DNA of 64,000 nt from Oligella urethralis DSM 7531 (lineage in GTDB: Bacteria > Pseudomonadota > Gammaproteobacteria > Burkholderiales > Burkholderiaceae_B): the NCBI RefSeq assembly GCF_000372065.1, contig NZ_AQVB01000004.1:62001-126000 (forward strand), read 5' to 3'. Numbering within the stretch: the stretch's first letter is position 1; every line of letters starts with the position of its first letter. The notes under the pieces were generated by a model. The model was given only the letters and a program-made list of their open reading frames with translations, was not told where the DNA came from and made no database searches. Position numbers and translations under genes: made by a program. Below, one piece after another: positions 53,631-62,879 of the stretch.

Positions 53631-53882
53631 ATGAAATTATTGCTTTTTATCAATGACCATATCGCCATAAGTTTAGTGATACTTGTTGTCTTGATCGCAT
53701 TATTCGTTTTTCTAGCTCAGAAAATATCAACGAGTAGCCGGAGCAATTGCGCAGAAGCTCAGAGTGACAAGTTCGGCGCAGTGCCAAAGCCACGTGCTGC
53801 CTCCGAGCTTGATCAAAGTCCAGCCGCTAAAGCGTTTAGGGCCAAGCTTAAAGAAATCAATCTCGATTTGGATAGCGATTGA
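53631..53882 (+). CDS. Short membrane protein at the fimV position (FimV-like tail)
   Basis: An 83-residue protein with one membrane segment (about residues 10-32), then a hydrophilic linker, ending in RAKLKEINLDLDSD. In related Burkholderiales a long FimV/HubP-like gene lies between asd and truA, and FimV-type proteins commonly end in a KLxxIxLDL-like motif. This small gene in the same place with a similar tail may be a shrunken FimV. It overlaps truA by one base, so it is translated together with it. Inference from position and C-terminus only. Confidence 0.5.
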   Translation: MKLLLFINDHIAISLVILVVLIALFVFLAQKISTSSRSNCAEAQSDKFGAVPKPRAASELDQSPAAKAFRAKLKEINLDLDSD

Positions 53883-54697
53883 TGGCTAAGCATCGTATAG
53901 CTTTAGGTATTTCCTATCAAGGGCAGGCCTACTCGGGTTGGCAAATTCAAAGTGAACGAGCTACCGTGCAGGGGGCGGTGGAGGCAGCCCTCAGTCAATT
54001 TATTACCACACCCACGCAGGTTATTTGCGCCGGTCGTACCGATACCGGCGTGCATGCAATTAATCAAGTAGTGCATTTGGATACGGATGCTAGCCGTAGT
54101 GATAATTCCTGGGTACGTGGGGTTAATGCGTTTTTACCCCCGGATATACGTATCAAATGGGCGACCGAGGTGGCGGCGGATTTTCATGCTCGCTTTGATG
54201 CCAAAGTCCGTACCTATATCTATATTTTGCGCAATCACCCGGTTGCTTCGGCGCTCCTCAATGGCTTAGTGGGGTGGTTTCATTTGCCCTTAGACTTAAA
54301 GCAAATGCAGGCAGCGGCTACTTATCTAGTGGGTACGCATGATTTCAGTAGTTTTCGTTCTTCAGAGTGTCAGGCGCATTCGCCGATCCGTACCATTTAT
54401 GATTTAAGTCTTCGCCAACAGGGTAATTTATTTATCTTTACAGTTCGTGGTGACGGGTTTTTACATCATATGGTGCGAAATATTGTTGGTTCTCTCGTCT
54501 ATGTCGGTAAGGGAAAATATCAACCCGAGTATATGGCTGAAATTCTGGCGCATCGCGCACGTAAATACGCTGCGCCCACCTTTATGGCGGATGGTTTGTA
54601 TTTAGCCCATATTGCCTATCCAAACCATTCGGGCATTAATCACTTAATGCCCGAATTAACACTCGCTGAAAGTCTGAACTACTTACTGAATGCGTAG
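53882..54697 (+). CDS. truA: tRNA pseudouridine(38-40) synthase
   Basis: TruA makes pseudouridines in the anticodon arm. The 271-residue protein has the catalytic aspartate in CAGRTDTGVHAINQVVH, GYSGWQIQSE-like N-terminus (YSGWQIQSERATVQG), and DGFLHHMVRNIVGSLVYVGK. The ATG at 53882 overlaps the previous stop codon. Confidence 0.97.
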   Translation: MAKHRIALGISYQGQAYSGWQIQSERATVQGAVEAALSQFITTPTQVICAGRTDTGVHAINQVVHLDTDASRSDNSWVRGVNAFLPPDIRIKWATEVAADFHARFDAKVRTYIYILRNHPVASALLNGLVGWFHLPLDLKQMQAAATYLVGTHDFSSFRSSECQAHSPIRTIYDLSLRQQGNLFIFTVRGDGFLHHMVRNIVGSLVYVGKGKYQPEYMAEILAHRARKYAAPTFMADGLYLAHIAYPNHSGINHLMPELTLAESLNYLLNA

Positions 54698-54702
54698 TTT
54701 GC

Positions 54703-55434
54703 TTAGTTGCTCTTATCCATACGATCCGCACGCGCCGATGGGTTAGGGTGTGAGGCGAAGATGCTGGAGTTATTGCCACCTAGGGCGGCCAATTTACGTA
54801 GCGCAGACACAGCCGGCTCCTTGCCTTTGCCATGCGCTTTTAAGACTTTAAGTCCGTAGGCGTCAGCTTCGTACTCATGGGCTTGAGAGTATTGCGCATT
54901 GATTAGCTGATGACTTAATTGACCGATGGCGCCACTTGATAGGGCAGCGACTGGCGAACCACTGGAAGCAACCGCTTGTAGTGCTGCTGAGCTCAGTAAT
55001 TGGGTGCGAGCTTGCTGCTTAGAGTGACCATGCACCACATGCCCGACCTCATGCCCAATGACATAAAGCAATTCATCATCCGTCATTTTATCCATCAGAC
55101 CACTATAGATGCGAATACCGCCATTTGGCAGGGCAAAGGCATTAATTTCAGGGGTCACATAGACCTTATAATTTAACTGATGACCGCTATCGCTTTTAAG
55201 ATTACGTGTGATGCGATTTAAGCGCTTAGTATAGGGGCTGGAGGCAGAAGCCACCTTGTTTTCACCGTCCAGTTTTTGTTGGGTACGCACTCCTAAAGCT
55301 CGGATTTCACCATCGTCAATCGAAGCTGCGCTAGCCAAGGTACCAGCGGCACCAATCATACCGGCTATATCCATTCCCTGGCAGGCTGTTAAGCTAAGAC
55401 TAATGGCGGCGGCTGCTAGTAGCTTTTTAGTCAT
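54703..55434 (-). CDS. M48-family metalloprotease lipoprotein (LoiP/YggG-like)
   Basis: A 243-residue lipoprotein metalloprotease. The lipobox is LTAC with Cys at residue 18; the catalytic zinc motif is HEVGH near residue 128, and the third ligand is the Glu in AHEYEADAYGL. LoiP/YggG-like peptidases are outer-membrane enzymes induced in stress. The protein is convergent with truA, separated by 5 bp, and monocistronic. Confidence 0.85.
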   Translation of the reverse strand: MTKKLLAAAAISLSLTACQGMDIAGMIGAAGTLASAASIDDGEIRALGVRTQQKLDGENKVASASSPYTKRLNRITRNLKSDSGHQLNYKVYVTPEINAFALPNGGIRIYSGLMDKMTDDELLYVIGHEVGHVVHGHSKQQARTQLLSSAALQAVASSGSPVAALSSGAIGQLSHQLINAQYSQAHEYEADAYGLKVLKAHGKGKEPAVSALRKLAALGGNNSSIFASHPNPSARADRMDKSN

Positions 55435-55485
55435 GATTGTATTTCCTCAGTCAATTGAATTCAGATTAATAGCGCTTTCACTAAA

Positions 55486-56271
55486 CTAAGCGCTTTGATA
55501 TATTTGCTTGTAACTAATATACATGGCACAGTAAAGGCTCATTAGTAGTGATATTAAAATTAGTTGCAGTATAAATGCAAGAAAAGCGCCGACAGCGCCG
55601 AATGACATTGCAACAAAAATTAAATTCCATATCACATAGCCACCAAGCAAAACGGGTAGGCCTAACATGACAAAGGCGCCTAAATTACGCATCACGCCGA
55701 TCACAGAAAAGACAATAGATTTTACAACTTCAGTGCCATTCCATAAAATTAATGAAGGGACAAACCAGTAGACTAGGGTGATCAGTAGCGAATAAACGAT
55801 CATCACCACGATAGCAAAGACATTTATCGAGCTGGCGATAGCAGCATACGACTCCTCGGTAATCTCGGCTGCGGTGAGCGCATCGATGAGATGCGACATC
55901 TCACTTTCTTTAATCAAAGCGGGGGTGAAAAACATATTTAGGATGATAAAGATCACCCCATAAATAAAACCAGCCACTAGCAACGACTTCAGGATGTTAC
56001 CCTGCTTAAAAACATCAACTAGCTCATTTAGACTAAAGCGCTTTCCTGCGTTGATATGATGGCAACATAACAAAATAAAAGCGACATATAGCGGCTGCAC
56101 CAAGGCCACACTAAATAAACCAAAAAGCCCTAGTAGCTGGATGCTAAAGATCGTATTTAAATGCCAGATAAAGGCAAGTAAAAGAAAAAACGCAGGGCGC
56201 TTTTTGAAAATAGCAAAGCCCTTGAGAAACCAGTCGAAACCGGCGCTTGCTGGAAGTCTTAATGCTTGCAT
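55486..56271 (-). CDS. BPSS1780-family membrane protein
   Basis: A 261-residue integral membrane protein with six predicted segments. The start MQALRLPASAGFDWFLKGFA matches the betaproteobacterial BPSS1780 family, of unknown function, recognised from memory. It follows thrB after 9 bp, so it is probably co-transcribed, but there is no mechanistic link. Confidence 0.7.
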   Translation of the reverse strand: MQALRLPASAGFDWFLKGFAIFKKRPAFFLLLAFIWHLNTIFSIQLLGLFGLFSVALVQPLYVAFILLCCHHINAGKRFSLNELVDVFKQGNILKSLLVAGFIYGVIFIILNMFFTPALIKESEMSHLIDALTAAEITEESYAAIASSINVFAIVVMIVYSLLITLVYWFVPSLILWNGTEVVKSIVFSVIGVMRNLGAFVMLGLPVLLGGYVIWNLIFVAMSFGAVGAFLAFILQLILISLLMSLYCAMYISYKQIYQSA

Positions 56272-56280
56272 TAACAGTCC

Positions 56281-57255
56281 TTAACGGGTGGGTAAAGGCG
56301 GGATTTCGCCATCGGTACGAGCTTTAAGGATGCGCTCAAAGTGTGTAGGATCGTGTGGCTTTAAGCTTTGCGCTGGGCGTGGCAGATAGAAATCATAGAG
56401 TCTAGAAGTCCAAAATCTCAGTGCTGCGGCTCGTAGTGCAACTGGCCACAAGGCTCGCTCTGCATCGGTAAAGGACCGACCCTGGTGATAGCTATTAAGC
56501 CAAGCCTCCACTAACTCAGGTATGAATTCACCACTTTCGCGCTCAATACACCAGTCATTAACCGCAACGGCGACATCAAATAACCAGCGATCGACCCCAG
56601 CAAAATAAAAATCAATCACACCGCCTAAACTGGGGTGCTCATAGGTGCCGTCAAATAAGACATTATCGCGGAATAGATCACAATGACAGGGACCCCCGGG
56701 CATTTGACGCCATGCGTAATCAGCTTGTATCTCAATCTGTTCGGCTAATGATTTTTCATATAAATCCTGTTGTGCAGGGCTAAGAAATTCTTTGATTTTT
56801 GGATAAGTCTCTTGCCACCAACTTAAGCCACGTAAATTAGGCTGGTTTAAGGGTAGGTCATAGGCGGCAATATGCTGTCTAGCCTGAGCACGGGCCACGA
56901 TTTCACAATGCCTAGCGCTGGGATGCGCTTCCCAACCACCGTTGAGACGCACCACAATACACATCGGCTTACCCTCAAACAAGCCCCAAATGGTACCGTC
57001 ACGCCGCTTTTGTGGCATCGGTACCGCCTGCTTTTTGAGCCCAAGACCATACATCAAATCCAAGTAGAAGGGGATTTGCTCCTGTGTCAGTACTTCAAAA
57101 ATGGTCAGTACATACTCGCCCTGAGTGGTGCTCAAAAAGTAATTGGTATTTTCAATGCCGGCCGTGATGCCTTGCATTGACACAAACTCACCTAAATCAT
57201 AATCTTGTAAAATCTTCTGAGCAGCTTCAGGAGATACGGGAGTAAAAACAGCCAT
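56281..57255 (-). CDS. thrB: Homoserine kinase (APH-like, ThrB type)
   Basis: A 324-residue enzyme of the aminoglycoside-phosphotransferase fold that phosphorylates homoserine on the way to threonine; this type, unlike the GHMP-type enteric ThrB, is common in Burkholderiales. Motifs are GIENTNYFL, the catalytic HCDLFRDNVLF, and GVIDFYFAGVDRWLFDVAVA with the metal-binding Asp. It is divergent from the chloride-channel gene. Confidence 0.93.
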   Translation of the reverse strand: MAVFTPVSPEAAQKILQDYDLGEFVSMQGITAGIENTNYFLSTTQGEYVLTIFEVLTQEQIPFYLDLMYGLGLKKQAVPMPQKRRDGTIWGLFEGKPMCIVVRLNGGWEAHPSARHCEIVARAQARQHIAAYDLPLNQPNLRGLSWWQETYPKIKEFLSPAQQDLYEKSLAEQIEIQADYAWRQMPGGPCHCDLFRDNVLFDGTYEHPSLGGVIDFYFAGVDRWLFDVAVAVNDWCIERESGEFIPELVEAWLNSYHQGRSFTDAERALWPVALRAAALRFWTSRLYDFYLPRPAQSLKPHDPTHFERILKARTDGEIPPLPTR

Positions 57256-57402
57256 AGAGTTAATTTAATCTTATAAAATGGAAAATGCTTAGTAAAATAA
57301 TGACTTTAGGGTGATTTTACCAGTCTAGGCTGCGAAATCCTAATCAAGGCCAGCCTCGCACCCTAGATTTATTGTTTATTTTACTCACAATTAGCAAGCG
57401 CA

Positions 57403-59187
57403 ATGATAAAGCGACGTTTAAATTATCTTCGTCGACGCCTAAGTAGTCGTCCTGTCTTTCACAGCCAAGCCATCTTATTGTTTTGGGCCTTATTGATGGG
57501 GGTGATCGGCGCTTTGGCGACCTTATTGTTTTTTCAAGGGGTTAAGCTCTTACAGTGGTTGATGGTGGGTAGGAGTGGCAGCATTAGTGATATCGTCAGT
57601 CAATACAGTACCTGGCAGACCTTGCTTTATCCAAGCCTTGCAGGTTTAGTTGGTGGCTTGTTGTTAACTTGGTCGGCTCGGATTAAGACTGACACCAACT
57701 CCGACTACATGGAGGCGGTTGCGCTTGGCGATGGTCGTCTTTCAATTAAGCAAGGCGTTTTGCGTATTCTGTCCTCCCTGACCGTGATCACCTCTGGCTT
57801 TTCCATCGGTCGTGAGGGACCGATGATTCATATGGGCTCCATGATTTCCTCGGCCATTGGTCGTTTTTTCTTTATGGATGCCAAGCAATTACGCTTAATT
57901 GTTGCATGCGGCGCAGCCGGTGCTGTGTCTGCCGCCTACCATACGCCCATTGCTGGGGCCTTATTTGTGGCAGAGATTGTGGTCGGTAGCATGTCCATGG
58001 TGATCGTTGCGCCTTTACTATTAGCTGCCATGACGGCCCATCTGACAACACGTTATTTCGGTAGTCATTATTTAGCCTATGAGGTGAATTTAGAGATTTC
58101 CTTAAGCGCTGAACTATTAATTGCTGCTGTGCTGGTCGGTTTATTAGGTGGGATCTTATCGCCACTTTTTTTAAAAACCTTGGACTGGGCTAAAAAGGGT
58201 TTCAAGTTTATCCCCTTACCATTGCCACTTCGCATGAGTTTAGCCGGTTTAGTGGTCGGTGTCTTTTTACTCTACGATCCTCGTCTAGCGGGTAATGGTG
58301 ATTCGATTGTTTCTACCTTAATTCATGGAGCCGATTGGAACTGGCAGTTATTAGCCATGTTTTTATTCTTAAAAGTGGCGGCGACCTTAGTTTCCGTCGG
58401 CTCTGGTGCGGTCGGCGGGGTGATTACACCAATTATGTTTATCGGTGCAGCTGTCGCCTTGTTAAGCCTTAACACGGCGATGCTTGTCTTTCCCGAATTG
58501 CATTATTACAGTCCGGTTTTTGTGATTCTCGGTATGGGGGCATTTTTATCCGCTGCTTCCAGTGCGCCTTTAATGGCCATTATTATGATGGTGGAGATGT
58601 CTTATAACCAATCCTTAGTGGTGCCGGTGGTTTTTGCATGCGTTAGCGCTGCTTTTCTAGCACGTCGCATCAAAGGATTAGTGATGTTTAACGTCACCAC
58701 GAACCGCGAAGAGGATATCCGCTTACGTCATCGCTTGAGTAATGTCCGCATTGAGCAACTGATTAACAAAAAGCCTGAAAATGTGATTCATGCCGATACG
58801 CTGGTGGGTGAAGCCATTGATTTATTTACTGAACTCAGTGTGCGTTATCTTTATGTGATTAATGATAAAAATGAATTTTTAGGTGTTCTGGCGCATAAAG
58901 ACATTACCCGTAGCCTCTTAGGTGCCTTAAATCTAGAGGAGCCTATCCCTGCGCATTTAATCTCACGCACCTATTTGGAGCCTTTACATTTGCGAATGAC
59001 CTTAGATGAAGTGCAGGACGCCTTCGTCACTTATAATGGTGAGCGTTTACCGGTATTGGATTTTGCCGATCCGCCGCATTTGATGGGTGTGGTTTATAAA
59101 TCCGAAGTGCTACGTCGCTATAGTGAGATTAAAAAATCCATTGATAAAAGTAGTGAAGTCAAAATGAACCCCTTTATACGTGCCTAG
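57403..59187 (+). CDS. ClC-family chloride channel/proton antiporter with CBS domains
   Basis: A 594-residue ClC protein. GFSIGREGPMIHMGSMISS carries the gating glutamate (GREGP), and GAVGGVITPIMFIGA follows the ion path. Two CBS domains occupy the C-terminal 140 residues (from about NKKPENVIHADT). The gating Glu suggests an antiporter, which would aid acid resistance, but a channel is not ruled out. Followed by dusA after 6 bp. Confidence 0.9.
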   Translation: MIKRRLNYLRRRLSSRPVFHSQAILLFWALLMGVIGALATLLFFQGVKLLQWLMVGRSGSISDIVSQYSTWQTLLYPSLAGLVGGLLLTWSARIKTDTNSDYMEAVALGDGRLSIKQGVLRILSSLTVITSGFSIGREGPMIHMGSMISSAIGRFFFMDAKQLRLIVACGAAGAVSAAYHTPIAGALFVAEIVVGSMSMVIVAPLLLAAMTAHLTTRYFGSHYLAYEVNLEISLSAELLIAAVLVGLLGGILSPLFLKTLDWAKKGFKFIPLPLPLRMSLAGLVVGVFLLYDPRLAGNGDSIVSTLIHGADWNWQLLAMFLFLKVAATLVSVGSGAVGGVITPIMFIGAAVALLSLNTAMLVFPELHYYSPVFVILGMGAFLSAASSAPLMAIIMMVEMSYNQSLVVPVVFACVSAAFLARRIKGLVMFNVTTNREEDIRLRHRLSNVRIEQLINKKPENVIHADTLVGEAIDLFTELSVRYLYVINDKNEFLGVLAHKDITRSLLGALNLEEPIPAHLISRTYLEPLHLRMTLDEVQDAFVTYNGERLPVLDFADPPHLMGVVYKSEVLRRYSEIKKSIDKSSEVKMNPFIRA

Positions 59188-59193
59188 TATTTG

Positions 59194-60237
59194 ATGAGTA
59201 ATTGTATTTTAAACACTGTCGCTCAGCAGTCCTTGTATGAGTCGGCCGCTAAGCCTTGGCGCTTATCCATCGCACCGATGTTGGATGTGAGCGATAGGCA
59301 TGCACGTTTTTTCTATCGTTTATTAGCGCCTAAGGCCTTACTTTATACTGAGATGGTGACTACCGGCGCCTTAGTTTATGGCGATGTGGCCAGACATTTG
59401 CAGTTTAATCAAGAAGAGCATCCGGTGGCCTTGCAATTAGGTGGCAGTGAGCGCAAGGATTTAGTGCATTCTGCAAAGCTCGGTGCGGCATGGGGTTATG
59501 ATGAAATTAATTTGAATTGTGGCTGTCCCTCGGAGCGGGTACAAAAGGGTGCCTTTGGTGCTTGTTTGATGGCAGAGAGTGAGTTAGTGGCGGACTGTCT
59601 CAAGGCCATGCAGGATGCAGTCAGCATACCGGTGACAGTAAAGCACCGCTTGGGCCTGGATTACAGTGAGGATTATGGCTTTGTACGTGATTTCGTCGGC
59701 ACCTTAATCCAAAAAAGCGCAACTCGCGTATTTATTGTGCATGCACGTAATGCCGTGTTAAAGGGATTATCACCCAAGGATAATCGTGATATCCCACCTT
59801 TACGCTATCAATGGGTGGCTCAGCTAAAGCAGGATTTTCCCGAGGCCCGCTTTATTTTAAATGGTGGTCTGAGTGAAGTGGCACAGATGTTTGAGCAAGC
59901 ACAACGCTTTGAGGGCATTATGGTCGGGCGTGCAGCGTGGCATGAACCTTATCGCATTGGCGAAATCAGTCGCTTGCTATGGCCGGATATCGACCATCCT
60001 GATACCGATAGCCTGATTCAAAGCATGTATGACTATGCCGTGAGGCAGCATGCTGCAGGGGTGCCACTACGATTTGTGTTCAAGCCCATACTTGGTCTAT
60101 TTAATGGTCAAAAAGGGGCTAAATTATGGCGTCGAACCTTATCAGATGCGAGTCTGCTTAAAAAAGCGGATCCAAATTTGTTGTTAAAGACTTACGCTGA
60201 GTTCAAAAAACACAGCAGTTTTTTTGCTCAAACTTAA
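59194..60237 (+). CDS. dusA: tRNA-dihydrouridine synthase A
   Basis: DusA makes dihydrouridine 20 in tRNA. The 347-residue FMN protein has SIAPMLDVSDRHARFFYRLL, LYTEMVTTGALVYGD, the catalytic cysteine in NLNCGCPSERVQKGAFGACL, and TVKHRLGLD. A TTG is open one codon upstream, but ATG 59194 is taken. It lies 6 bp after the ClC gene. Confidence 0.95.
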   Translation: MSNCILNTVAQQSLYESAAKPWRLSIAPMLDVSDRHARFFYRLLAPKALLYTEMVTTGALVYGDVARHLQFNQEEHPVALQLGGSERKDLVHSAKLGAAWGYDEINLNCGCPSERVQKGAFGACLMAESELVADCLKAMQDAVSIPVTVKHRLGLDYSEDYGFVRDFVGTLIQKSATRVFIVHARNAVLKGLSPKDNRDIPPLRYQWVAQLKQDFPEARFILNGGLSEVAQMFEQAQRFEGIMVGRAAWHEPYRIGEISRLLWPDIDHPDTDSLIQSMYDYAVRQHAAGVPLRFVFKPILGLFNGQKGAKLWRRTLSDASLLKKADPNLLLKTYAEFKKHSSFFAQT

Positions 60238-60392
60238 ACTAATTAGTTGATAGTGCAGCTCAAAAGGCGTAGCCACCTGTGCTTAGCACTCCTTAAATTG
60301 TATTCGCAAAAAGTCAAGCATTTAGGCTGTTAAAATTTAAATTCTTTAGCACTTAATTTCACTTGATTTTGCTGTGCTTTTATCATCTAATA

Positions 60393-60402
60393 CTACATAT
60401 TG
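60393..60402 (+). promoter_or_regulatory. NrdR box 1
   Basis: CTACATATTG fits the core CWATATWTWG of the NrdR box with one mismatch. Its start is 31 bp from box 2, the canonical three-turn spacing. It lies in the promoter region upstream of nrdA. Confidence 0.65.
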
Positions 60403-60423
60403 TTTTTGAAAAACATATTTTCA

Positions 60424-60433
60424 CTATATATAG
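60424..60433 (+). promoter_or_regulatory. NrdR box 2
   Basis: CTATATATAG is a perfect palindromic NrdR-box core. It overlaps a -10-like TATAGG (60429-60434) 17 bp from TTGAAA (60406-60411), so NrdR bound to the two boxes should block the nrdA promoter when dATP is high. Confidence 0.75.
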
Positions 60434-60499
60434 GTTTTTTGGCTTTGCTTGGCACAGATGCGAAGTAAGTCCAAAAGGCCCATTTTTAAGGGTTGGCTC

Positions 60500-62791
60500 A
60501 TGAATAAATCTCTTTTGGTGACCAAGCGAGACGGTCGTCAGGAAGCGCTTGATCTCGATAAAATCCACCGTGTCTTAGATTGGGCTGCCGAGGGCTTGGA
60601 TAATGTCTCAGTTTCTCAGGTAGAGTTACGTTCGCAAATTCAGTTTTATGATGGCATTAAAACTGAGCATATTCACGAAACCATTATTAAAGCTGCCGCT
60701 GATTTAATCTCTGAAGAAGCACCAGATTATCAGTTTTTAGCTGCTCGTTTAGCCATTTTTCACTTACGCAAAAAGGCCTATGGTCAGTTTGAGCCACCGC
60801 GACTGTATGAGCATGTACAACGGCTGGTTGCGGATAAGCGTTATGATGCGCACTTGCTAGAGGACTATAGTGAGGAGGAATTCGATGAGATGGATTCCTT
60901 TTTAGTGCATGGGCGTGACTTAAGCTTTGCTTATGCGGCAGTGAATCAGTTACAGGGTAAGTATTTAGTACAAAATCGCGTGACTGGCGAAATCTTCGAA
61001 AGTCCACAGTTTTTGTATGTGCTAGTGGCTGCTTGCTTATTTTCAAAATACCCTAAAAGCACGCGGCTACAGTATGTTAAAGACTTCTATGATGCCATTT
61101 CTACCTTTAAAATTTCTTTGCCGACGCCCATTATGGCTGGGGTGCGTACACCCACACGTCAATTCAGTTCATGCGTCTTAATTGAATGTGACGATAGTCT
61201 GGACTCAATTAATGCCACCAGTGCCGCCATCGTACGCTATGTGTCTCAGCGTGCCGGTATTGGTATTAATGCCGGACGTATACGTGCGGTGGGTAGTGCG
61301 ATTCGTGGTGGTGAAGCCCAGCATACCGGTTGTATCCCGTTTTATAAGCACTTCCAAACAGCGGTTAAATGTTGTTCTCAGGGCGGGGTGCGTGGTGGTG
61401 CGGCGACCTTATTCTACCCAATGTGGCATTTAGAGGTTGAGTCCTTATTAGTACTTAAAAATAACCGTGGGGTTGAGGAAAACCGCGTGCGCCATATGGA
61501 TTACGGTGTACAGATTAACCGTTTACTCTATCAACGTCTGATTAAAGGTGGCAATATCACCTTATTCTCACCCTCGGATGTACCAGGCTTATATGATGCC
61601 TTCTTTGCCGATCAGGATGAGTTTGAACGCTTATATGTACAGTACGAACAGGATGAGTCAATTCGTAAGCGTTCGGTTAAAGCTGCCGACTTATTCTCCC
61701 TAATGATGCAAGAGCGGGCTGGTACGGGTCGTATTTATATTCAAAACGTTGACCATTGTAATACGCATAGCCCATTTAATCCGCAGGTGGCACCGGTGCG
61801 TCAATCGAATTTATGCTTAGAGATTGCGTTACCGACCAAGCCTTTAGATGATATTAATGATGAAAAGGGCGAGATTGCGTTATGTACGCTATCTGCCTTT
61901 AACTTGGGTGCGCTTGAGTCTCTAGATGAATTAGAGCATTTAGCGGATTTGATTGTACGTGCCTTAGATGCTTTACTAGACTATCAAGACTATCCAATTA
62001 AAGCGGCGAAAATTGCCACCATGAATCGTCGTACTCTGGGTGTCGGCGTGATTAACTTTGCATATTATTTAGCTAAGAACGGCGCTCGCTACTCCGACGG
62101 CAGTGGTAATGCCTTAACTCATCGTACCTTTGAAGCCATTCAGTACTATTTGTTAAAGGCATCAATGAATTTATCTAAGGAATTTGGTCCTTGCTTAGCC
62201 TTTAATGAAACAAGCTATGCCGAAGGCATTTTGCCTATTGATACTTACAAAAAGGATATTGACGCATTCTGCCTAGAGCCTTTACATTTGGATTGGGAAT
62301 CTTTGCGTGAAGAGATTAAAACTCACGGTTTGCGTAACTCAACCTTAACGGCCTTGATGCCTTCAGAAACCTCAAGTCAGATTTCTAATGCCACTAACGG
62401 GATTGAACCACCGCGCGGACTGATCACGATTAAGGCTTCCAAAGACGGTGTGTTTCGTCAAGTGGTACCGGAATATCGTCGCTTAAAGCATCAATACGAA
62501 ACCTTATGGCAAATGCCATCCAATGATGGCTACCTACGTTTAGTCGGTATTATGCAGAAGTTTGTCGATCAAGCCATTTCTGCTAACACTAACTATGACC
62601 CGTCACGTTTTGCTGGTGGTCGTGTGCCCATGAGTGAATTATTAAAGGATTTACTCAATGCGTATAAATACGGTCTCAAAACCTTGTACTACCATAACAC
62701 GCGCGACGGCGCACAAGATGATCAAGGTGATTTAGTCACGATGAGCGGTGCTGAAGACGAGGATTGCGCAAGCGGTGCGTGCAAAATTTAA
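60500..62791 (+). CDS. nrdA: Ribonucleotide reductase class Ia, alpha subunit
   Basis: NrdA reduces ribonucleotides to deoxyribonucleotides. The 763-residue protein has an N-terminal ATP cone (about residues 5-95), active-site cysteines in FSSCVLIE, NLCLEIALPT and EIALCTLSAFNLG, and the redox-active CASGACKI tail. It looks very close to the enteric NrdA (761 residues, same GACKI end). The frame is open to 60449, but the ATG 60500 matches the enteric start MN-x-LLVTKRDG and lies 67 bp after NrdR box 2. It is separated from nrdB by an 88-bp gap with a hairpin. Confidence 0.97.
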   Translation: MNKSLLVTKRDGRQEALDLDKIHRVLDWAAEGLDNVSVSQVELRSQIQFYDGIKTEHIHETIIKAAADLISEEAPDYQFLAARLAIFHLRKKAYGQFEPPRLYEHVQRLVADKRYDAHLLEDYSEEEFDEMDSFLVHGRDLSFAYAAVNQLQGKYLVQNRVTGEIFESPQFLYVLVAACLFSKYPKSTRLQYVKDFYDAISTFKISLPTPIMAGVRTPTRQFSSCVLIECDDSLDSINATSAAIVRYVSQRAGIGINAGRIRAVGSAIRGGEAQHTGCIPFYKHFQTAVKCCSQGGVRGGAATLFYPMWHLEVESLLVLKNNRGVEENRVRHMDYGVQINRLLYQRLIKGGNITLFSPSDVPGLYDAFFADQDEFERLYVQYEQDESIRKRSVKAADLFSLMMQERAGTGRIYIQNVDHCNTHSPFNPQVAPVRQSNLCLEIALPTKPLDDINDEKGEIALCTLSAFNLGALESLDELEHLADLIVRALDALLDYQDYPIKAAKIATMNRRTLGVGVINFAYYLAKNGARYSDGSGNALTHRTFEAIQYYLLKASMNLSKEFGPCLAFNETSYAEGILPIDTYKKDIDAFCLEPLHLDWESLREEIKTHGLRNSTLTALMPSETSSQISNATNGIEPPRGLITIKASKDGVFRQVVPEYRRLKHQYETLWQMPSNDGYLRLVGIMQKFVDQAISANTNYDPSRFAGGRVPMSELLKDLLNAYKYGLKTLYYHNTRDGAQDDQGDLVTMSGAEDEDCASGACKI

Positions 62792-62809
62792 TCTGCTTCA
62801 TTCATAGAC

Positions 62810-62853
62810 GGCACTTAAACTGACTGCTTTTAGCTAAGGCTTCTTTAAGTGCC
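62810..62853 (+). terminator. Hairpin in the nrdA-nrdB gap
   Basis: GGCACTTAAA (62810-62819) pairs perfectly with TTTAAGTGCC (62844-62853). A TTTTTT run follows 7-8 bases later. It may be a partial terminator that sets the ratio of the two subunits. Confidence 0.5.
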
Positions 62854-62879
62854 TCCACTAGTTTTTTATTCGAGTTTTT

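Noticed and set aside
60687-61046. 119-codon minus-strand frame opposite nrdA
   Set aside because: Lies within the highly conserved nrdA coding strand; His/Pro-rich composition typical of antisense frames.
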